DNA of 64,000 bases from M3007 sp041736625 (GCA_041736625.1 JBGSTG010000117.1:12583-76582); one strand, 5' to 3'; counted from the first letter of the stretch, positions 18,434 through 28,368 are shown. The notes: generated by a model not told the origin, from the letters alone. Numbers and translations: made by a program.

Positions 18434-18987
18434 CGAATGCGGAATGCGGAATTTCGAATGCGGAATACGGTTGCTCAAAGTCCAACGGGGATGGCGTGAG
18501 GTACCAAGCTTTCTTCCCCACTTTTTTATACCAATTCCGGTCACCCTGAGCCCGTAGGGCGAAGGGCCTCCCTGTCACCCTGAGCCCGTAGGGCGAAGGA
18601 CCACATTTTAAAAGAACTATCCCCCCTCTTGCGTCAGTTGTCCCGGGGATATCCTTCGCCCTTGAGCCCCGGCACGCGCCGCAGCCGGCGCAGTTTACAT
18701 TAGTTGTCCCAGGGAGATCCTTCGCCCTTCGGGCTCAGGATGACAAGTCGTTGTTAAAAAAGGGGGGGGAAGCTTGGTCCCTCACGTTCAAGGTAAAAGA
18801 TATGGGCCGGAAATAAACAAGCGGTCGCGGGCTCTTTGCCGAATTTGTATGCTTGCGGGTGAGAAGGCCCCAAGTCCAACGTACAACCAAGAGCCCTATT
18901 ATTCCGCATTCCGCATTCCCCATTCCGCATTCGACATGCCAAGCGTAAATTTATTCCGCATTCCGCATTCCCCATTCCGCATTCGAA
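18434..18987. repeat. Composite nested inverted-repeat region (590-bp gene-free gap)
   Basis: The outer arms are GCGGAAT heptamer arrays: 18434-18468 forward, and 18900-18987 as two reverse-complement blocks. Next inward is a ~35-bp inverted pair, GCGTGAGGTACCAAGCTT near 18494 against AAGCTTGGTCCCTCACGTT near 18771, each next to a C-run and a T-run. Inside are two direct copies of CCTGAGCCCGTAGGGCGAAG (18545, 18579) and an inverted near-copy at about 18720-18741. The phrase GTTGTCCCGGGGATATCCTT near 18638 recurs in slightly changed form near 18700. No gene is present. Confidence 0.85.
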
Positions 18988-18988
18988 C

Positions 18989-18996
18989 TATCTTTG
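18989..18996 (+). promoter_or_regulatory. Bacteroidota -7 box upstream of rocD
   Basis: TATCTTTG, 26 bases before the rocD ATG. It directly abuts the right edge of the repeat region, so the -33 region lies inside the repeat. Confidence 0.5.
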
Positions 18997-19022
18997 GGGG
19001 CTTTTTACCATTTTAGCCCTCA

Positions 19023-20291
<1,269 letters not shown>

Positions 20292-20330
20292 CATCCCCCG
20301 CCAGCACCTGCTGCGTACCCATCGTCGCAA

Positions 20331-21044
20331 ATGAACACACCCATCGAAAATATTCGCCAGGAACTGCAAATGCTGGGCAATGCGGAAACCGCAGCCGCAT
20401 CCCGGCGTTTCTTCAAAGAGACCATTGAAACATACGGCGTAAAAAATGCCGAGGTACACCGGTTGGCCAAGGCCCATTTCAAGGACATGTCGGACAAATC
20501 CAAGGCAAACATTCTGGCACTTTGCGAGCACCTGTGGCAATCCGGATACATGGAAGAGGCGCTGATCGCGTGCGATTGGTCCTTTTTCGTCCGGAAACAG
20601 TTTGAACCGGTTGATTTTGAAATTTTTGAAAAATGGATCGACTGCTACGTTTCCAATTGGGCCGCCTGCGACACCTTTTGCAATCACACCGTCGGCGCGT
20701 TTATCGAGCGGTATCCGGCATTTCTGGACAGACTGAAAAACTGGGCCCTGTCGCCCAATCGCTGGCTCCGGCGGGCAGCAGCCGTTTCCTTGATCATTCC
20801 AGCCAAGGAGGGTCGGTTTTTGCCGGAAATTTTGGAAATAGCCGGCATATTATTGCGCGACCGGGACGACCTGGTGCAAAAGGGCTACGGGTGGATGCTT
20901 AAAGAGGCGACCAAACTTCATCGGGAAGCTGTTTTCAACTTCGTCATGCACCACAAAGCCGAAATGCCGCGCACGGCGTTGCGCTACGCCATTGAAAAAA
21001 TGCCTGCTGCGATGAAAAAGGCGGCTATGGAAAAAGCACACTGA
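20331..21044 (+). CDS. AlkD-like DNA alkylation repair protein
   Basis: 237 residues, all alpha-helical, of HEAT-like repeats. Features match the AlkD DNA glycosylase family: the WAACDTFCNHTVG segment with the catalytic Asp, and SPNRWLRRAAAVSLIIPAK with the DNA-contacting Trp/Arg. Such enzymes remove bulky or cationic alkylated bases without base flipping. The gene starts 39 bases after rocD and may be transcribed with it. Its 3' end faces murI. Confidence 0.85.
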   Translation: MNTPIENIRQELQMLGNAETAAASRRFFKETIETYGVKNAEVHRLAKAHFKDMSDKSKANILALCEHLWQSGYMEEALIACDWSFFVRKQFEPVDFEIFEKWIDCYVSNWAACDTFCNHTVGAFIERYPAFLDRLKNWALSPNRWLRRAAAVSLIIPAKEGRFLPEILEIAGILLRDRDDLVQKGYGWMLKEATKLHREAVFNFVMHHKAEMPRTALRYAIEKMPAAMKKAAMEKAH

Positions 21045-21057
21045 AACCCGGTTCCCG

Positions 21058-21882
21058 TTACCAGCTTACATATTCCGACGCCACCGGCTCCCCCCAAAAA
21101 AGTCTGGCCATTTCATTGAAGGCCTCCGGCCGGTCCGTCGTCAGAAAACGCCGGGAGCCGCCGCGGGTGCATAAGGCGTCCATCTCCGGATGCCGGTGCA
21201 GGTAGCGGACCAGGCTGTCGGCCACGATGGGCCCCTGGGAAATGACCGCGATGTCCGGACGCGGTAAAAACCGGCGAATCTTGTCCATCAGCAATGGGTA
21301 GTGCGTGCAGCCCAGCAGGAGGGCGTCGATGGCCGGATCCTGAGCCAGCAGCCGGCGGATGTGCTTGTCGACAAAATAGTCGGCGCCCGGGCCGTCGTGT
21401 TCATTGTTTTCGATCAGCGGCACCCACATCGGGCAGGCTTCCTGGTACACGCGGATATCGGGATACTGGTGCGCGATCTCGATCACATACGACGCAGAAC
21501 GCACGGTGCCGGGGGTGGCGAGCAACCCCACCCTTCCGGAACGCGTAAACTCGTCGATGCGCTCCGCAGTGGGTCGGATCACACCGAGCACGCGGCGCCG
21601 GTCGCCGTACGCGGGGAGGTCATGTTGCTGAATGCTGCGCAGGGCGCGCGCGGAGGCCGTGTTGCAGGCGAGGATCACCAACGGGCAGTCCATGTCGAAC
21701 AGACGCCGCACCGCTTCCAGTGTGTACTGGTAAATGGTTTCGAAGCTGCGCGTACCGTAAGGGGAACGGGCGTTGTCGCCCAGGTATATAAAATCGTATT
21801 CCGGGAGTGCATGCGCGATCTCCCGGAATACGGTAAGGCCTCCATAGCCCGAGTCGAAAATCCCGATGGGGCCCGGGTGCAT
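21058..21882 (-). CDS. murI: Glutamate racemase
   Basis: 274-residue cofactor-independent racemase giving D-glutamate for peptidoglycan. Both catalytic cysteines are present: Cys73 (ACNTASARAL) and the one in LGCTHYPLL. The substrate-binding GIFDSGYGGLTVFREI is at the N-terminus. It follows two Skp/OmpH genes on the same strand, four bases after the second, an arrangement common in Bacteroidota. Confidence 0.96.
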   Translation of the reverse strand: MHPGPIGIFDSGYGGLTVFREIAHALPEYDFIYLGDNARSPYGTRSFETIYQYTLEAVRRLFDMDCPLVILACNTASARALRSIQQHDLPAYGDRRRVLGVIRPTAERIDEFTRSGRVGLLATPGTVRSASYVIEIAHQYPDIRVYQEACPMWVPLIENNEHDGPGADYFVDKHIRRLLAQDPAIDALLLGCTHYPLLMDKIRRFLPRPDIAVISQGPIVADSLVRYLHRHPEMDALCTRGGSRRFLTTDRPEAFNEMARLFWGEPVASEYVSW

Positions 21883-21886
21883 GGGT

Positions 21887-22390
21887 TTACGGAATGCCGA
21901 TTTTGGCTTTGACGAGCTTGGTCACGTCGAGCGACTCATCGGCGTACAAAAGCACCTGGCTGCCGGTGTCGAACACCATATTGAGGCCCTGTTCCTTGGC
22001 CACATCCTTCATGGCGGTGTTGAGTTTTTCCAGGATGGGCTTGTACAGTTCCTCGCGTTTCTCTCCGAGCTTTTTATACACTTCCTGTTCGTACTCGCCA
22101 ATTTTTTTCTCCTCTTCCTGGAGTTTGGCCATTTGCGCCTCATAATCTTTGGGCGAAATGGTGCCTTCTGCATTTTTGCGTTCCAGGATTTGCACCTTGT
22201 CCTGGAGCTCTTTGACCATTTCCTGGCCTTTTTTGGTGAGCTGGGTCTGGAAAGCCTGCAACTCGGAGTCGGCGGCTTTTACCTCCGGCATTTCGGAGAG
22301 CAAGGCCATAGAATTGCAATAGCCGAATTTTTGTGCGTGTACGGTAACTGCCGCCGCCAGGGCAAGCAGCAAAACGAGGGTTTTCTTCAT
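21887..22390 (-). CDS. Skp/OmpH family periplasmic chaperone (second copy)
   Basis: 167 residues starting at the ATG at 22390 with a signal peptide (MKKTLVLLLALAAAVTVHAQ). The middle (~45-125) is a long charged coiled coil (KKGQEMVKELQDKVQILERK) forming the tentacle of the trimer. The ends form the small beta body (KFGYCNSMALLSEMPEV; NMVFDTGSQVLLYAD). It should hold unfolded outer-membrane proteins in the periplasm on the way to BamA. bamA itself is not next to it. Confidence 0.9.
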   Translation of the reverse strand: MKKTLVLLLALAAAVTVHAQKFGYCNSMALLSEMPEVKAADSELQAFQTQLTKKGQEMVKELQDKVQILERKNAEGTISPKDYEAQMAKLQEEEKKIGEYEQEVYKKLGEKREELYKPILEKLNTAMKDVAKEQGLNMVFDTGSQVLLYADESLDVTKLVKAKIGIP

Positions 22391-22431
22391 TAGTGCGTAT
22401 TGGTTGGAAAAATGCTGGTCCAAAGCGGACG

Positions 22432-22439
22432 CAAAGGTA
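22432..22439 (-). promoter_or_regulatory. Bacteroidota -7 box upstream of the second skp gene
   Basis: The reverse strand reads TACCTTTG, 42 bases before the ATG at 22390. The second skp and murI may thus be expressed apart from the first skp. Confidence 0.45.
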
Positions 22440-22470
22440 CGGATTCTGCACCGGATTTCCCGGCGGATTC

Positions 22471-22986
22471 TTATCCGCGTTTGAGCATGGCTTTCACGTC
22501 TTCCGTTTTGTCGTATTTCGGGTCGGCGAACAGCATACCGGAGGCCGAGCCTTTCTCAAAAATAAACTCAAATCCCTTGTCTTCGGCGTATTGGGTAACC
22601 GCGTTGTACACGCGGTCCTGGATGGGTTTGACCAGCTCTTCGCGTTTTTTGAACAGGGCGCCGTCGGGTCCGAATTTCTGGCGTTGCATCTCGCGCACGT
22701 CTTTTTCCTTGTTCATGATCTCCTCCTCGCGTTTCTTTTTCATGTCCTCGCTCATCAGCACCTGTTCGGCCTGGTACTTGCTGTACATGCCCTTGACCAC
22801 GTCCTGCTCCTTGGCGATCTCCTGCCGCCACTGGGTGGCGAGCTTGTCGAGCGATTCCTGGGCTTTGGTGTACTCGGGGATGCTTTCGAGGATGGCGTTC
22901 ACGTCTACATAAGCGAGGCGCTGTGCGGCGCCAATCAGGGGCAGGGCCATGATGGCTGCCAGCGCAATCCATTGGATGTGTTTCAT
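22471..22986 (-). CDS. Skp/OmpH family periplasmic chaperone (first copy)
   Basis: 171 residues from the ATG at 22986: signal peptide MKHIQWIALAAIMALPLIGA, body segment RLAYVDVNAILESIPEY, a long coiled coil rich in Lys/Glu (~45-120, MKKKREEEIMNKEKDVREM) and a C-terminal body strand FEFIFEKGSASGMLFAD. It is a paralogue of the next gene, and the two could form mixed trimers. The proximal eight-codon extension of the frame is not needed. Confidence 0.9.
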   Translation of the reverse strand: MKHIQWIALAAIMALPLIGAAQRLAYVDVNAILESIPEYTKAQESLDKLATQWRQEIAKEQDVVKGMYSKYQAEQVLMSEDMKKKREEEIMNKEKDVREMQRQKFGPDGALFKKREELVKPIQDRVYNAVTQYAEDKGFEFIFEKGSASGMLFADPKYDKTEDVKAMLKRG

Positions 22987-23025
22987 GTCGGGTGTTTTAA
23001 TGGTTTGCATTAACCGTTTTGGCTA

Positions 23026-23033
23026 CAAAAATA
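23026..23033 (-). promoter_or_regulatory. Bacteroidota -7 box upstream of the first skp gene
   Basis: The reverse strand reads TATTTTTG, 40 bases before the ATG at 22986. Confidence 0.5.
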
Positions 23034-23225
23034 CGGGGTTTGGAGCGGTTTTTCGGATGTTTAGACGGGTAAACGCGCCGGCGGGTTGCTTGTATGTGTT
23101 AAAAAAATTTGGCAAATAAAATTTAACCATTTGAAAAACAACCCGCTAAACGACGAATTCACGATTGCGGGCACTCCGTTGTTAACCGCCAATTAACGGA
23201 GCCTTAATCGGAATTAACGGGGTTG

Positions 23226-23233
23226 TACCTTTG
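23226..23233 (+). promoter_or_regulatory. Bacteroidota -7 box upstream of hutH
   Basis: TACCTTTG, 20 bases before the GTG at 23253. Because the box lies inside the longest possible reading frame, the true start must be downstream of it, which supports the GTG. Confidence 0.55.
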
Positions 23234-23252
23234 CGTCCAAATTGTTTTCATA

Positions 23253-24761
23253 GTGCAACACCCTACCCTACCCATTGGCCACCAGCCCCTGACAACGGCC
23301 CTGCTCAATCAAATCCTGCAACCCGGCCAAACGCTCTCCCTCGACGACCGGGCCCGCGACCGCATCAACCATTGCCGCCGTTACCTCGACGACAAACTGA
23401 CCGACACCCAGGCGCTGCACTACGGCATCAACACCGGCTTCGGCTCCCTGTGCAACATCCGTATTTCCGACGCCGACATCGAGCGACTGCAACTCAACCT
23501 CGTGCGGTCGCACGCAGCCGGGGCGGGCGATTGCGTGCCGCCCGAGCTGGTGCGCATCATGCTGGCGCTGAAAGTCCAGTGCCTGTCGCAGGGACATTCG
23601 GCCGTGCGCGACGCCGTGGTCGACCGGCTGATCGATTTTTACAATGCCGGCGCCTTGCCCGTGGTTTTCGAACTGGGCTCGCTCGGCGCTTCGGGCGACC
23701 TGGCGCCCCTGGCCCACCTCAGCCTGCCGATCATCGGCGAGGGCGAGTTCTGGTATGAGGGGCGGCGGCAACGCGCCGATGTGGTGCACACCCTGCAGCA
23801 CTGGGCGCCCCTGCGCTTCCAGGCCAAGGAAGCCCTCGCCATGCTCAACGGCACCCAGTTTTCGGCTGCCTACGCCGTATGGTGCCTGCAGGAGACCGAA
23901 CGCCTGAGCGCCTGGGCGGACTTCAATGCGGCGCTCGGATACGACGCTTTCCTCTGCAGCACCTCCCCCCTCGACGCGCGCATCCACGCCATCCGCCCGC
24001 ACGCCGGGCAGATCGAAACAGCCGAACGCCTGCGGCGCTGGTTGGCCGGCAGCGCCATCAGCGCGCTGGAGAAGTCCTCCGTACAAGACCCCTACGCCTT
24101 CCGCTGCGTGCCACAGGTGCATGGCGCCTCCGCCGATGCGATCGCGCACGTGCGCCACATGACCTACGTGGAGATCAACTCCGTGACCGACAACCCCAAC
24201 GTCTTTCCCGACTCCGACGCCATCCTGTCCGGCGGCAATTTTCACGCCCAACCGCTGGCGTTGCCCCTCGACTACCTGGCCCTGGCCCTGTCGGAACTGG
24301 GCAGCATCAGCGAACGGCGCGTCTACCAGCTCATCGGCGGGCAACGCGGCCTGCCGGCCTTCCTGACGGACAATCCGGGACTCCACTCGGGCTTCATGAT
24401 CGCCCAATACACTGCGGCGGCCATCGTCAGCCAGAACAAAGGGCTGTGTACCCCGGCTTCGGCCGACAGCATGGTGAGCTGCAACGGTCAGGAAGACCAC
24501 GTGAGCATGGCCGCCAACGCTGCCACCAAAGCCCGGCGCGTGGTGCTCAACCTCGAGCGACTGCTGGCCATCGAGCTGATGGTGGCCGCCCAGGCCCTCG
24601 GGTTCCGGCGTCCGCACCGCAGCTCCGAAGCGATAGAGGCCGTGGTAGAAAAATACCGGGCTGTGGTGCCCCGACTCGAAGAAGACCGCATCTTGAGCGG
24701 CGACATCCAAAAGACCATCCGGTTCATGCGGGAAACACCGCTTGCGCCGCCTCAACCGTAA
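23253..24761 (+). CDS. hutH: Histidine ammonia-lyase
   Basis: 502-residue enzyme of the MIO family that deaminates histidine to urocanate. The self-cyclising triad is Ala146-Ser147-Gly148 in LGASGDLAPLAH. Other family segments are YGINTGFGSL, NGTQFSAAYA, QDPYAFRCVPQVHGA and NSVTDNPNVFPD. The GTG at 23253 (MQHPTLPIGHQPL) is chosen because the promoter box precludes the earlier TTG. No other hut gene is near. Phenylalanine and tyrosine lyases share the fold, so substrate is inferred. Confidence 0.9.
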   Translation: MQHPTLPIGHQPLTTALLNQILQPGQTLSLDDRARDRINHCRRYLDDKLTDTQALHYGINTGFGSLCNIRISDADIERLQLNLVRSHAAGAGDCVPPELVRIMLALKVQCLSQGHSAVRDAVVDRLIDFYNAGALPVVFELGSLGASGDLAPLAHLSLPIIGEGEFWYEGRRQRADVVHTLQHWAPLRFQAKEALAMLNGTQFSAAYAVWCLQETERLSAWADFNAALGYDAFLCSTSPLDARIHAIRPHAGQIETAERLRRWLAGSAISALEKSSVQDPYAFRCVPQVHGASADAIAHVRHMTYVEINSVTDNPNVFPDSDAILSGGNFHAQPLALPLDYLALALSELGSISERRVYQLIGGQRGLPAFLTDNPGLHSGFMIAQYTAAAIVSQNKGLCTPASADSMVSCNGQEDHVSMAANAATKARRVVLNLERLLAIELMVAAQALGFRRPHRSSEAIEAVVEKYRAVVPRLEEDRILSGDIQKTIRFMRETPLAPPQP

Positions 24762-24798
24762 ACCGCCCTCACTTACCTTAGCACCCACGCACCCGTCC

Positions 24799-25878
24799 TT
24801 GAATCTGCTCTCCCTCAAGCTCACCCATTTTAAGAACCACTCCGGCCGGTCGTTCGACTTTTCCAGGGGGCTCAACGGCCTGGCCGGCCTCAACGGCGTG
24901 GGCAAAACAAACGTGCTGGAGGCCATTTACTACCTGTGCATGGGCCGCAGCCACAGCGGGCTGAGCGACCGCCAACTGGTGCAACACGGCGCCGATTTTT
25001 TTCGGCTGGAAGGAAAATTCGCGCGGATGGGGGCCATGGAGAAAATGGTGGTCAAGTACCCGGTAAACCAGCGCAAGGTACTGGAGCGCGACGGCGTGGA
25101 ACTCACCCGGCTCAGCCAGCACATCGGCCGGTATCCAGTGGTGATGATCGCGCCCGACGACGTGGCGCTGGTGCAGGAGGGCAGTGAAGACCGCCGCCGG
25201 TTTGTCGACAGCGCCCTGGCACAGTCCGACCCGGAATACCTCGACGCCCTCGTGCGCTACCAGAACACCCTCAAACAACGGAATGCCCTGCTGAAATCGT
25301 TTTCCGGACAGCGCAGCTTCGACGCATCGCTGCTGGAAGCCATAGACCGGCTGCTGCCCCAGCCCGCCGCCCTGATCCATGCGCGCCGCAAACAGTTTGC
25401 AGCCGATCTGCTACCCCTGTTCCAGGAGCTGTACGCCCTGTTGAGCAGCGACCGGGAAGCGGCGGCGTTCGCCTACACCTCCGACCTCGACCAACAGGAC
25501 ATGGCCAGCCTGCTGCGCGAAAGGATCGAAAAAGACCGATTGCTCGAACGCACCACGGCTGGCGTGCACCGCGATGATCTGGTGTTGTTGCTGGACGAGC
25601 AGCCGGTGAAGAAGTTTGGCTCCCAGGGGCAGCTCAAAACGTTCCTGCTCGCCCTCCGGCTCGCCCAGTACGAGCTGCTGCGGCACGCTTCGGGCATGGC
25701 TCCCATTTTACTGCTCGACGATGTGTTCGACAAACTGGACGCCACGCGCGTGGGCAGCCTCATCGGTATGCTGGTCGGCCGAAACTACGGCCAGGTGTTT
25801 TTGACGGATACGCACCGGGAAAGACTGGAGGCGGTGATGGGGGTGGGAAAGGAGGCGGTGGTGTTTGGGTTGGGGTAA
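24799..25878 (+). CDS. recF: DNA replication and repair protein RecF
   Basis: About 359-residue SMC-like ATPase that helps load RecA at gaps. Walker A is GLNGVGKTN (residues 30-38), the signature-like segment is FGSQGQLKTFLLALRLAQ, and Walker B is ILLLDDVFDKLD. The best start is the TTG at 24799 (MNLLSLKLTHFKNH), matching the family beginning; the open frame goes 19 codons further into hutH without conserved sequence. It is followed by a perfect 32-bp palindrome. Confidence 0.92.
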   Translation: MNLLSLKLTHFKNHSGRSFDFSRGLNGLAGLNGVGKTNVLEAIYYLCMGRSHSGLSDRQLVQHGADFFRLEGKFARMGAMEKMVVKYPVNQRKVLERDGVELTRLSQHIGRYPVVMIAPDDVALVQEGSEDRRRFVDSALAQSDPEYLDALVRYQNTLKQRNALLKSFSGQRSFDASLLEAIDRLLPQPAALIHARRKQFAADLLPLFQELYALLSSDREAAAFAYTSDLDQQDMASLLRERIEKDRLLERTTAGVHRDDLVLLLDEQPVKKFGSQGQLKTFLLALRLAQYELLRHASGMAPILLLDDVFDKLDATRVGSLIGMLVGRNYGQVFLTDTHRERLEAVMGVGKEAVVFGLG

Positions 25879-25888
25879 CGAGTGAACC

Positions 25889-25920
25889 ACTCGTCCTACG
25901 AGTATACTCGTAGGACGAGT
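25889..25920. repeat. Perfect 32-bp palindrome after recF
   Basis: ACTCGTCCTACGAGTA is followed directly by its exact reverse complement, with no loop. A shorter inverted pair ACGAGT/ACTCGT (25878-25895) overlaps the left end. The palindrome starts ten bases after the recF stop. Confidence 0.95.
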
Positions 25921-25937
25921 ATAAAACACTGACAATC

Positions 25938-26528
25938 ATGCACTACTGGGAACAACGCTGGCAAACCGGCCAAACCGGCTGGGACCTCGGAGCGGCTTCG
26001 CCACCGCTTGCCGCTTACATTGATCAAATCAAAGAACCGCAGAAAGCGGAGCCGCTGCTTATCCCGGGCTGTGGCAGCGGCTACGAGGCCCTGTACCTGC
26101 TCGACCAGGGCTTCACGAACGTGACCATGCTTGACCTGGCGCCCTCCGCCGTGGATGCCCTGAAAAAACGGCTGGACCGGCACCGCCCGGATTGGGAGGC
26201 CGCCATGCGCGTGCTGGCGGGCGATTTTTTTGAACACGCAGGCGCGTACGCGCGCATCCTCGAGCAAACCTTCTTTTGCGCCATCGACCCCGCCTGGCGC
26301 CTCCGGTACACCGAACACATGCACCGCATCCTGCGTCCGGGCGGCAAACTGGCCGGGGTGCTGTTCAACCGGGATTTCGACGGCGGCCCGCCGTTCGGCG
26401 GCAGCATTGACGAGTACCAGGCGCTTTTTGCGCCGTATTTCGAGATCAGAACCCTGGCGCCATGCTACAACTCCGCGCCTCCCCGTGCCGGCGCCGAAGC
26501 CTTCCTGATCGCCGTGAAACCCGGCTGA
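25938..26528 (+). CDS. SAM-dependent methyltransferase, TPMT family
   Basis: 196 residues of the thiopurine methyltransferase-like fold: N-terminal WEQRWQTGQTGWDLGAASP, the SAM-binding LIPGCGSGYEALYLLDQG, then VTMLDLAPSAVDALK and the YTEHMHRILRPGGKLAGVLF stretch. Close relatives methylate small thiols, halides or selenium/tellurium species; the substrate here is unknown. No operon partner. Confidence 0.88.
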   Translation: MHYWEQRWQTGQTGWDLGAASPPLAAYIDQIKEPQKAEPLLIPGCGSGYEALYLLDQGFTNVTMLDLAPSAVDALKKRLDRHRPDWEAAMRVLAGDFFEHAGAYARILEQTFFCAIDPAWRLRYTEHMHRILRPGGKLAGVLFNRDFDGGPPFGGSIDEYQALFAPYFEIRTLAPCYNSAPPRAGAEAFLIAVKPG

Positions 26529-26820
26529 CCATTCTTTACCACTTTTTCCCACCATCGCCGTTCAACCCGCCTGGAGCGCCTGTGATGGGGGCCGTGCCGT
26601 TTCCTGTAACCGGAAACACAGGCCATTTCATGCCCCGGTTCAGGCTGTCAAAGGCTCGTTAGCCCCACTTCCCTCTCGCCCATCCCGTTGGAAATGTGCC
26701 CGTTCTGCTTTTGCCGGCAAAGAATCGGGCATAATAGTCATTTATACACAATGACTTATTAATTGATTATCAACTATTTTTGTTTTAATTTAAAAAAAAT
26801 GTATAAAAAAGTGTTGCAAA
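26529..26820. other. Gene-free stretch between the methyltransferase and mraZ
   Basis: About 290 bp. The first half is GC-rich with a small CCTGT/ACAGG hairpin near 26605. From about 26730 it becomes very AT-rich, as expected upstream of the mraZ promoter. I see no gene or RNA here. Confidence 0.5.
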
Positions 26821-26857
26821 GTGGGAAATTGTGGTAAAACGTTGTACATTTGTGGCT
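26821..26857 (+). promoter_or_regulatory. mraZ promoter overlapped by MraZ-box-like repeats
   Basis: GTGGG and GTGGT pentamers lie exactly 10 bp apart (26821, 26831), followed by GTTGT at 26841 and GTGGC near 26853. This resembles the repeated TGGGN boxes with 5-nt spacers bound by MraZ in other bacteria. The -7 box TACATTTG (26845-26852) lies within the array, so binding should block the dcw promoter. Autoregulation is inferred. Confidence 0.55.
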
Positions 26858-26917
26858 ATGAAAATGGGCGGTTTGTATTCCTGTGTATAAGACGCCCTTT
26901 CATGTAAAAACCTTACC

Positions 26918-27433
26918 GTGAAACTGATTGGCGAATATCCCGTTGCAATTGACAACAAGGGCCGACTGCGCTTGCCGACGGGCCTGTTGAAGCAATTGGG
27001 AGACAAGCCGGAGGGCGAGGGCGGCTATGGATTTGTGCTGAACAGGGGTTTTGAAAAGTGTCTGACGTTGTACCCCCAACCGGTATGGGAGCAGATTTCC
27101 GCCCGCCTGAGCAAACTGAACCGCTTCAACGATCGCAACCGGATGTTTTTGCGCTCCTTTTACCTGGGCGCGGCCCCGGTGGAGACCGATTCGGCCGATC
27201 GCATCCTGATCCAGAAACCCTTGATGGATTATGCATCACTGAACGATCAGGCCATATTGATTGCCATGGACGACCGGATAGAGATCTGGTCGCCCGAACA
27301 ATACGACGCCATGTTGTCCATCAACCCCAACGATTTTGCCGATCTGGCCAACCAGGTCATGGGCGGCGGGAACGAGGGCGCCGGCGGAAAAGAAGATACA
27401 GAACTGGACGATTTGCTCGGTTCGCTGCGCTGA
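26918..27433 (+). CDS. mraZ: Transcriptional regulator / division cluster protein MraZ
   Basis: 171 residues starting at a GTG (MKLIGEYPVAIDNKGRLRLP). Two AbrB-like SpoVT domains are visible, each with the DxxGRxxxP-type core: DNKGRLRLPTGLL near residue 12 and DSADRILIQKPLMDYA near 92. Family members bind repeats in their own promoter and repress the cluster. An acidic, glycine-rich tail (~150-171) follows. It is the first gene of the dcw cluster; rsmH starts 20 bases later. Confidence 0.94.
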   Translation: MKLIGEYPVAIDNKGRLRLPTGLLKQLGDKPEGEGGYGFVLNRGFEKCLTLYPQPVWEQISARLSKLNRFNDRNRMFLRSFYLGAAPVETDSADRILIQKPLMDYASLNDQAILIAMDDRIEIWSPEQYDAMLSINPNDFADLANQVMGGGNEGAGGKEDTELDDLLGSLR

Positions 27434-27453
27434 CCCCAAGACGCCGACGCGCT

Positions 27454-28368
27454 ATGTATCACATCCCCGTATTGCTGGCAGAATCAATAGAGTGGCTCGA
27501 TATCAAGCCCGACGGCATGTACGTGGATGCTACGTTTGGAGGAGGAGGACATGCGCGGGCCATACTCGATAAAATAAGCGGCAAAGGCCGCTTGTTCGCC
27601 TTCGACCAGGATGAGGACGCCGAAAAAAACGCCCGGCAACTCCCTTTTGCCGAAAACGCTTCGTTCGTATTCATCCGGTCGAATTTCAGGCACTTGAAAA
27701 GACAGCTTCGCGCCGAGGGGGTAAAGCCCGGCACCGTAGACGGCATATTGGCCGACCTCGGGGTCAGCAGCCACCAACTCGACACCGCCGATCGCGGGTT
27801 CAGCTACCGGTTCGACGCCTCGCTCGACATGCGGATGAACACCGCCGAAGGCCCTACCGCCGCGGACGTGCTCAACCGGTACAGTCAGGAGGATTTGCAC
27901 CGGATGCTGGGCGAACTGGGTGAAGTGCGGAATGCCCGCACCCTCGCCCAGCACCTCGCCCAACAGCGCCAGACCAGGCCCTTTCAGACAACGGGGGACC
28001 TGCTGACTGCCCTGGAGCCGCTCATCCGCGGCGAAAGGCTCCGCTACCTCTCCCAGGTGTTCCAGGCCCTTCGCATGGAAGTGAACGACGAACTCGGCGC
28101 ATTAGAGGACTTCCTAACCGACGCATTAACCATGCTTCGTCCGGGAGGGCGGCTGGTAGTCATCGCCTACCACTCGCTCGAAGACCGTTTAGTGAAAAAT
28201 GTGATGAAAACCGGCAACGCCGGGGGCGAAGTGCAACAGGACTTCTACGGGAACATCGAGCGACCGTTTGAGGTGCTGACCAAAAAGGCCCTTACGCCCC
28301 CGGCGGCCGAAACAAGAGAAAATCCGCGCGCGCGCAGCGCCAAGTTGCGCGCCGCAACCAGAAGATAA
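27454..28368 (+). CDS. rsmH: 16S rRNA (cytosine-1402-N4)-methyltransferase
   Basis: 304-residue SAM-dependent enzyme (MraW) that methylates C1402 in the ribosomal P site. The ATG at 27454 gives MYHIPVLLAESIEWL. SAM-binding segments are VDATFGGGGHARAILDK and ILADLGVSSHQLD, with RGFSYRFDASLDMRMN and FQALRMEVNDELGAL characteristic of the family. A basic C-terminus (RSAKLRAATRR) matches relatives. Confidence 0.96.
   Translation: MYHIPVLLAESIEWLDIKPDGMYVDATFGGGGHARAILDKISGKGRLFAFDQDEDAEKNARQLPFAENASFVFIRSNFRHLKRQLRAEGVKPGTVDGILADLGVSSHQLDTADRGFSYRFDASLDMRMNTAEGPTAADVLNRYSQEDLHRMLGELGEVRNARTLAQHLAQQRQTRPFQTTGDLLTALEPLIRGERLRYLSQVFQALRMEVNDELGALEDFLTDALTMLRPGGRLVVIAYHSLEDRLVKNVMKTGNAGGEVQQDFYGNIERPFEVLTKKALTPPAAETRENPRARSAKLRAATRR

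Noticed and set aside
24742..24798. recF starting inside hutH
   Set aside because: The first 19 codons of the open frame encode no family-like sequence, and MNLLSLKLTHFKNH at 24799 is the usual RecF start.
23268..24926. Long open frame of 552 codons on the minus strand opposite hutH
   Set aside because: It mirrors the codon structure of the real, motif-bearing hutH on the plus strand and has no recognisable domain. Similar long antisense frames opposite accC, ftsZ, purN/ubiA and queA were rejected for the same reason.
26529..26820. tRNA or small RNA gene upstream of mraZ
   Set aside because: No cloverleaf pairing or conserved T-loop sequence could be found; only a short CCTGT/ACAGG hairpin is present.
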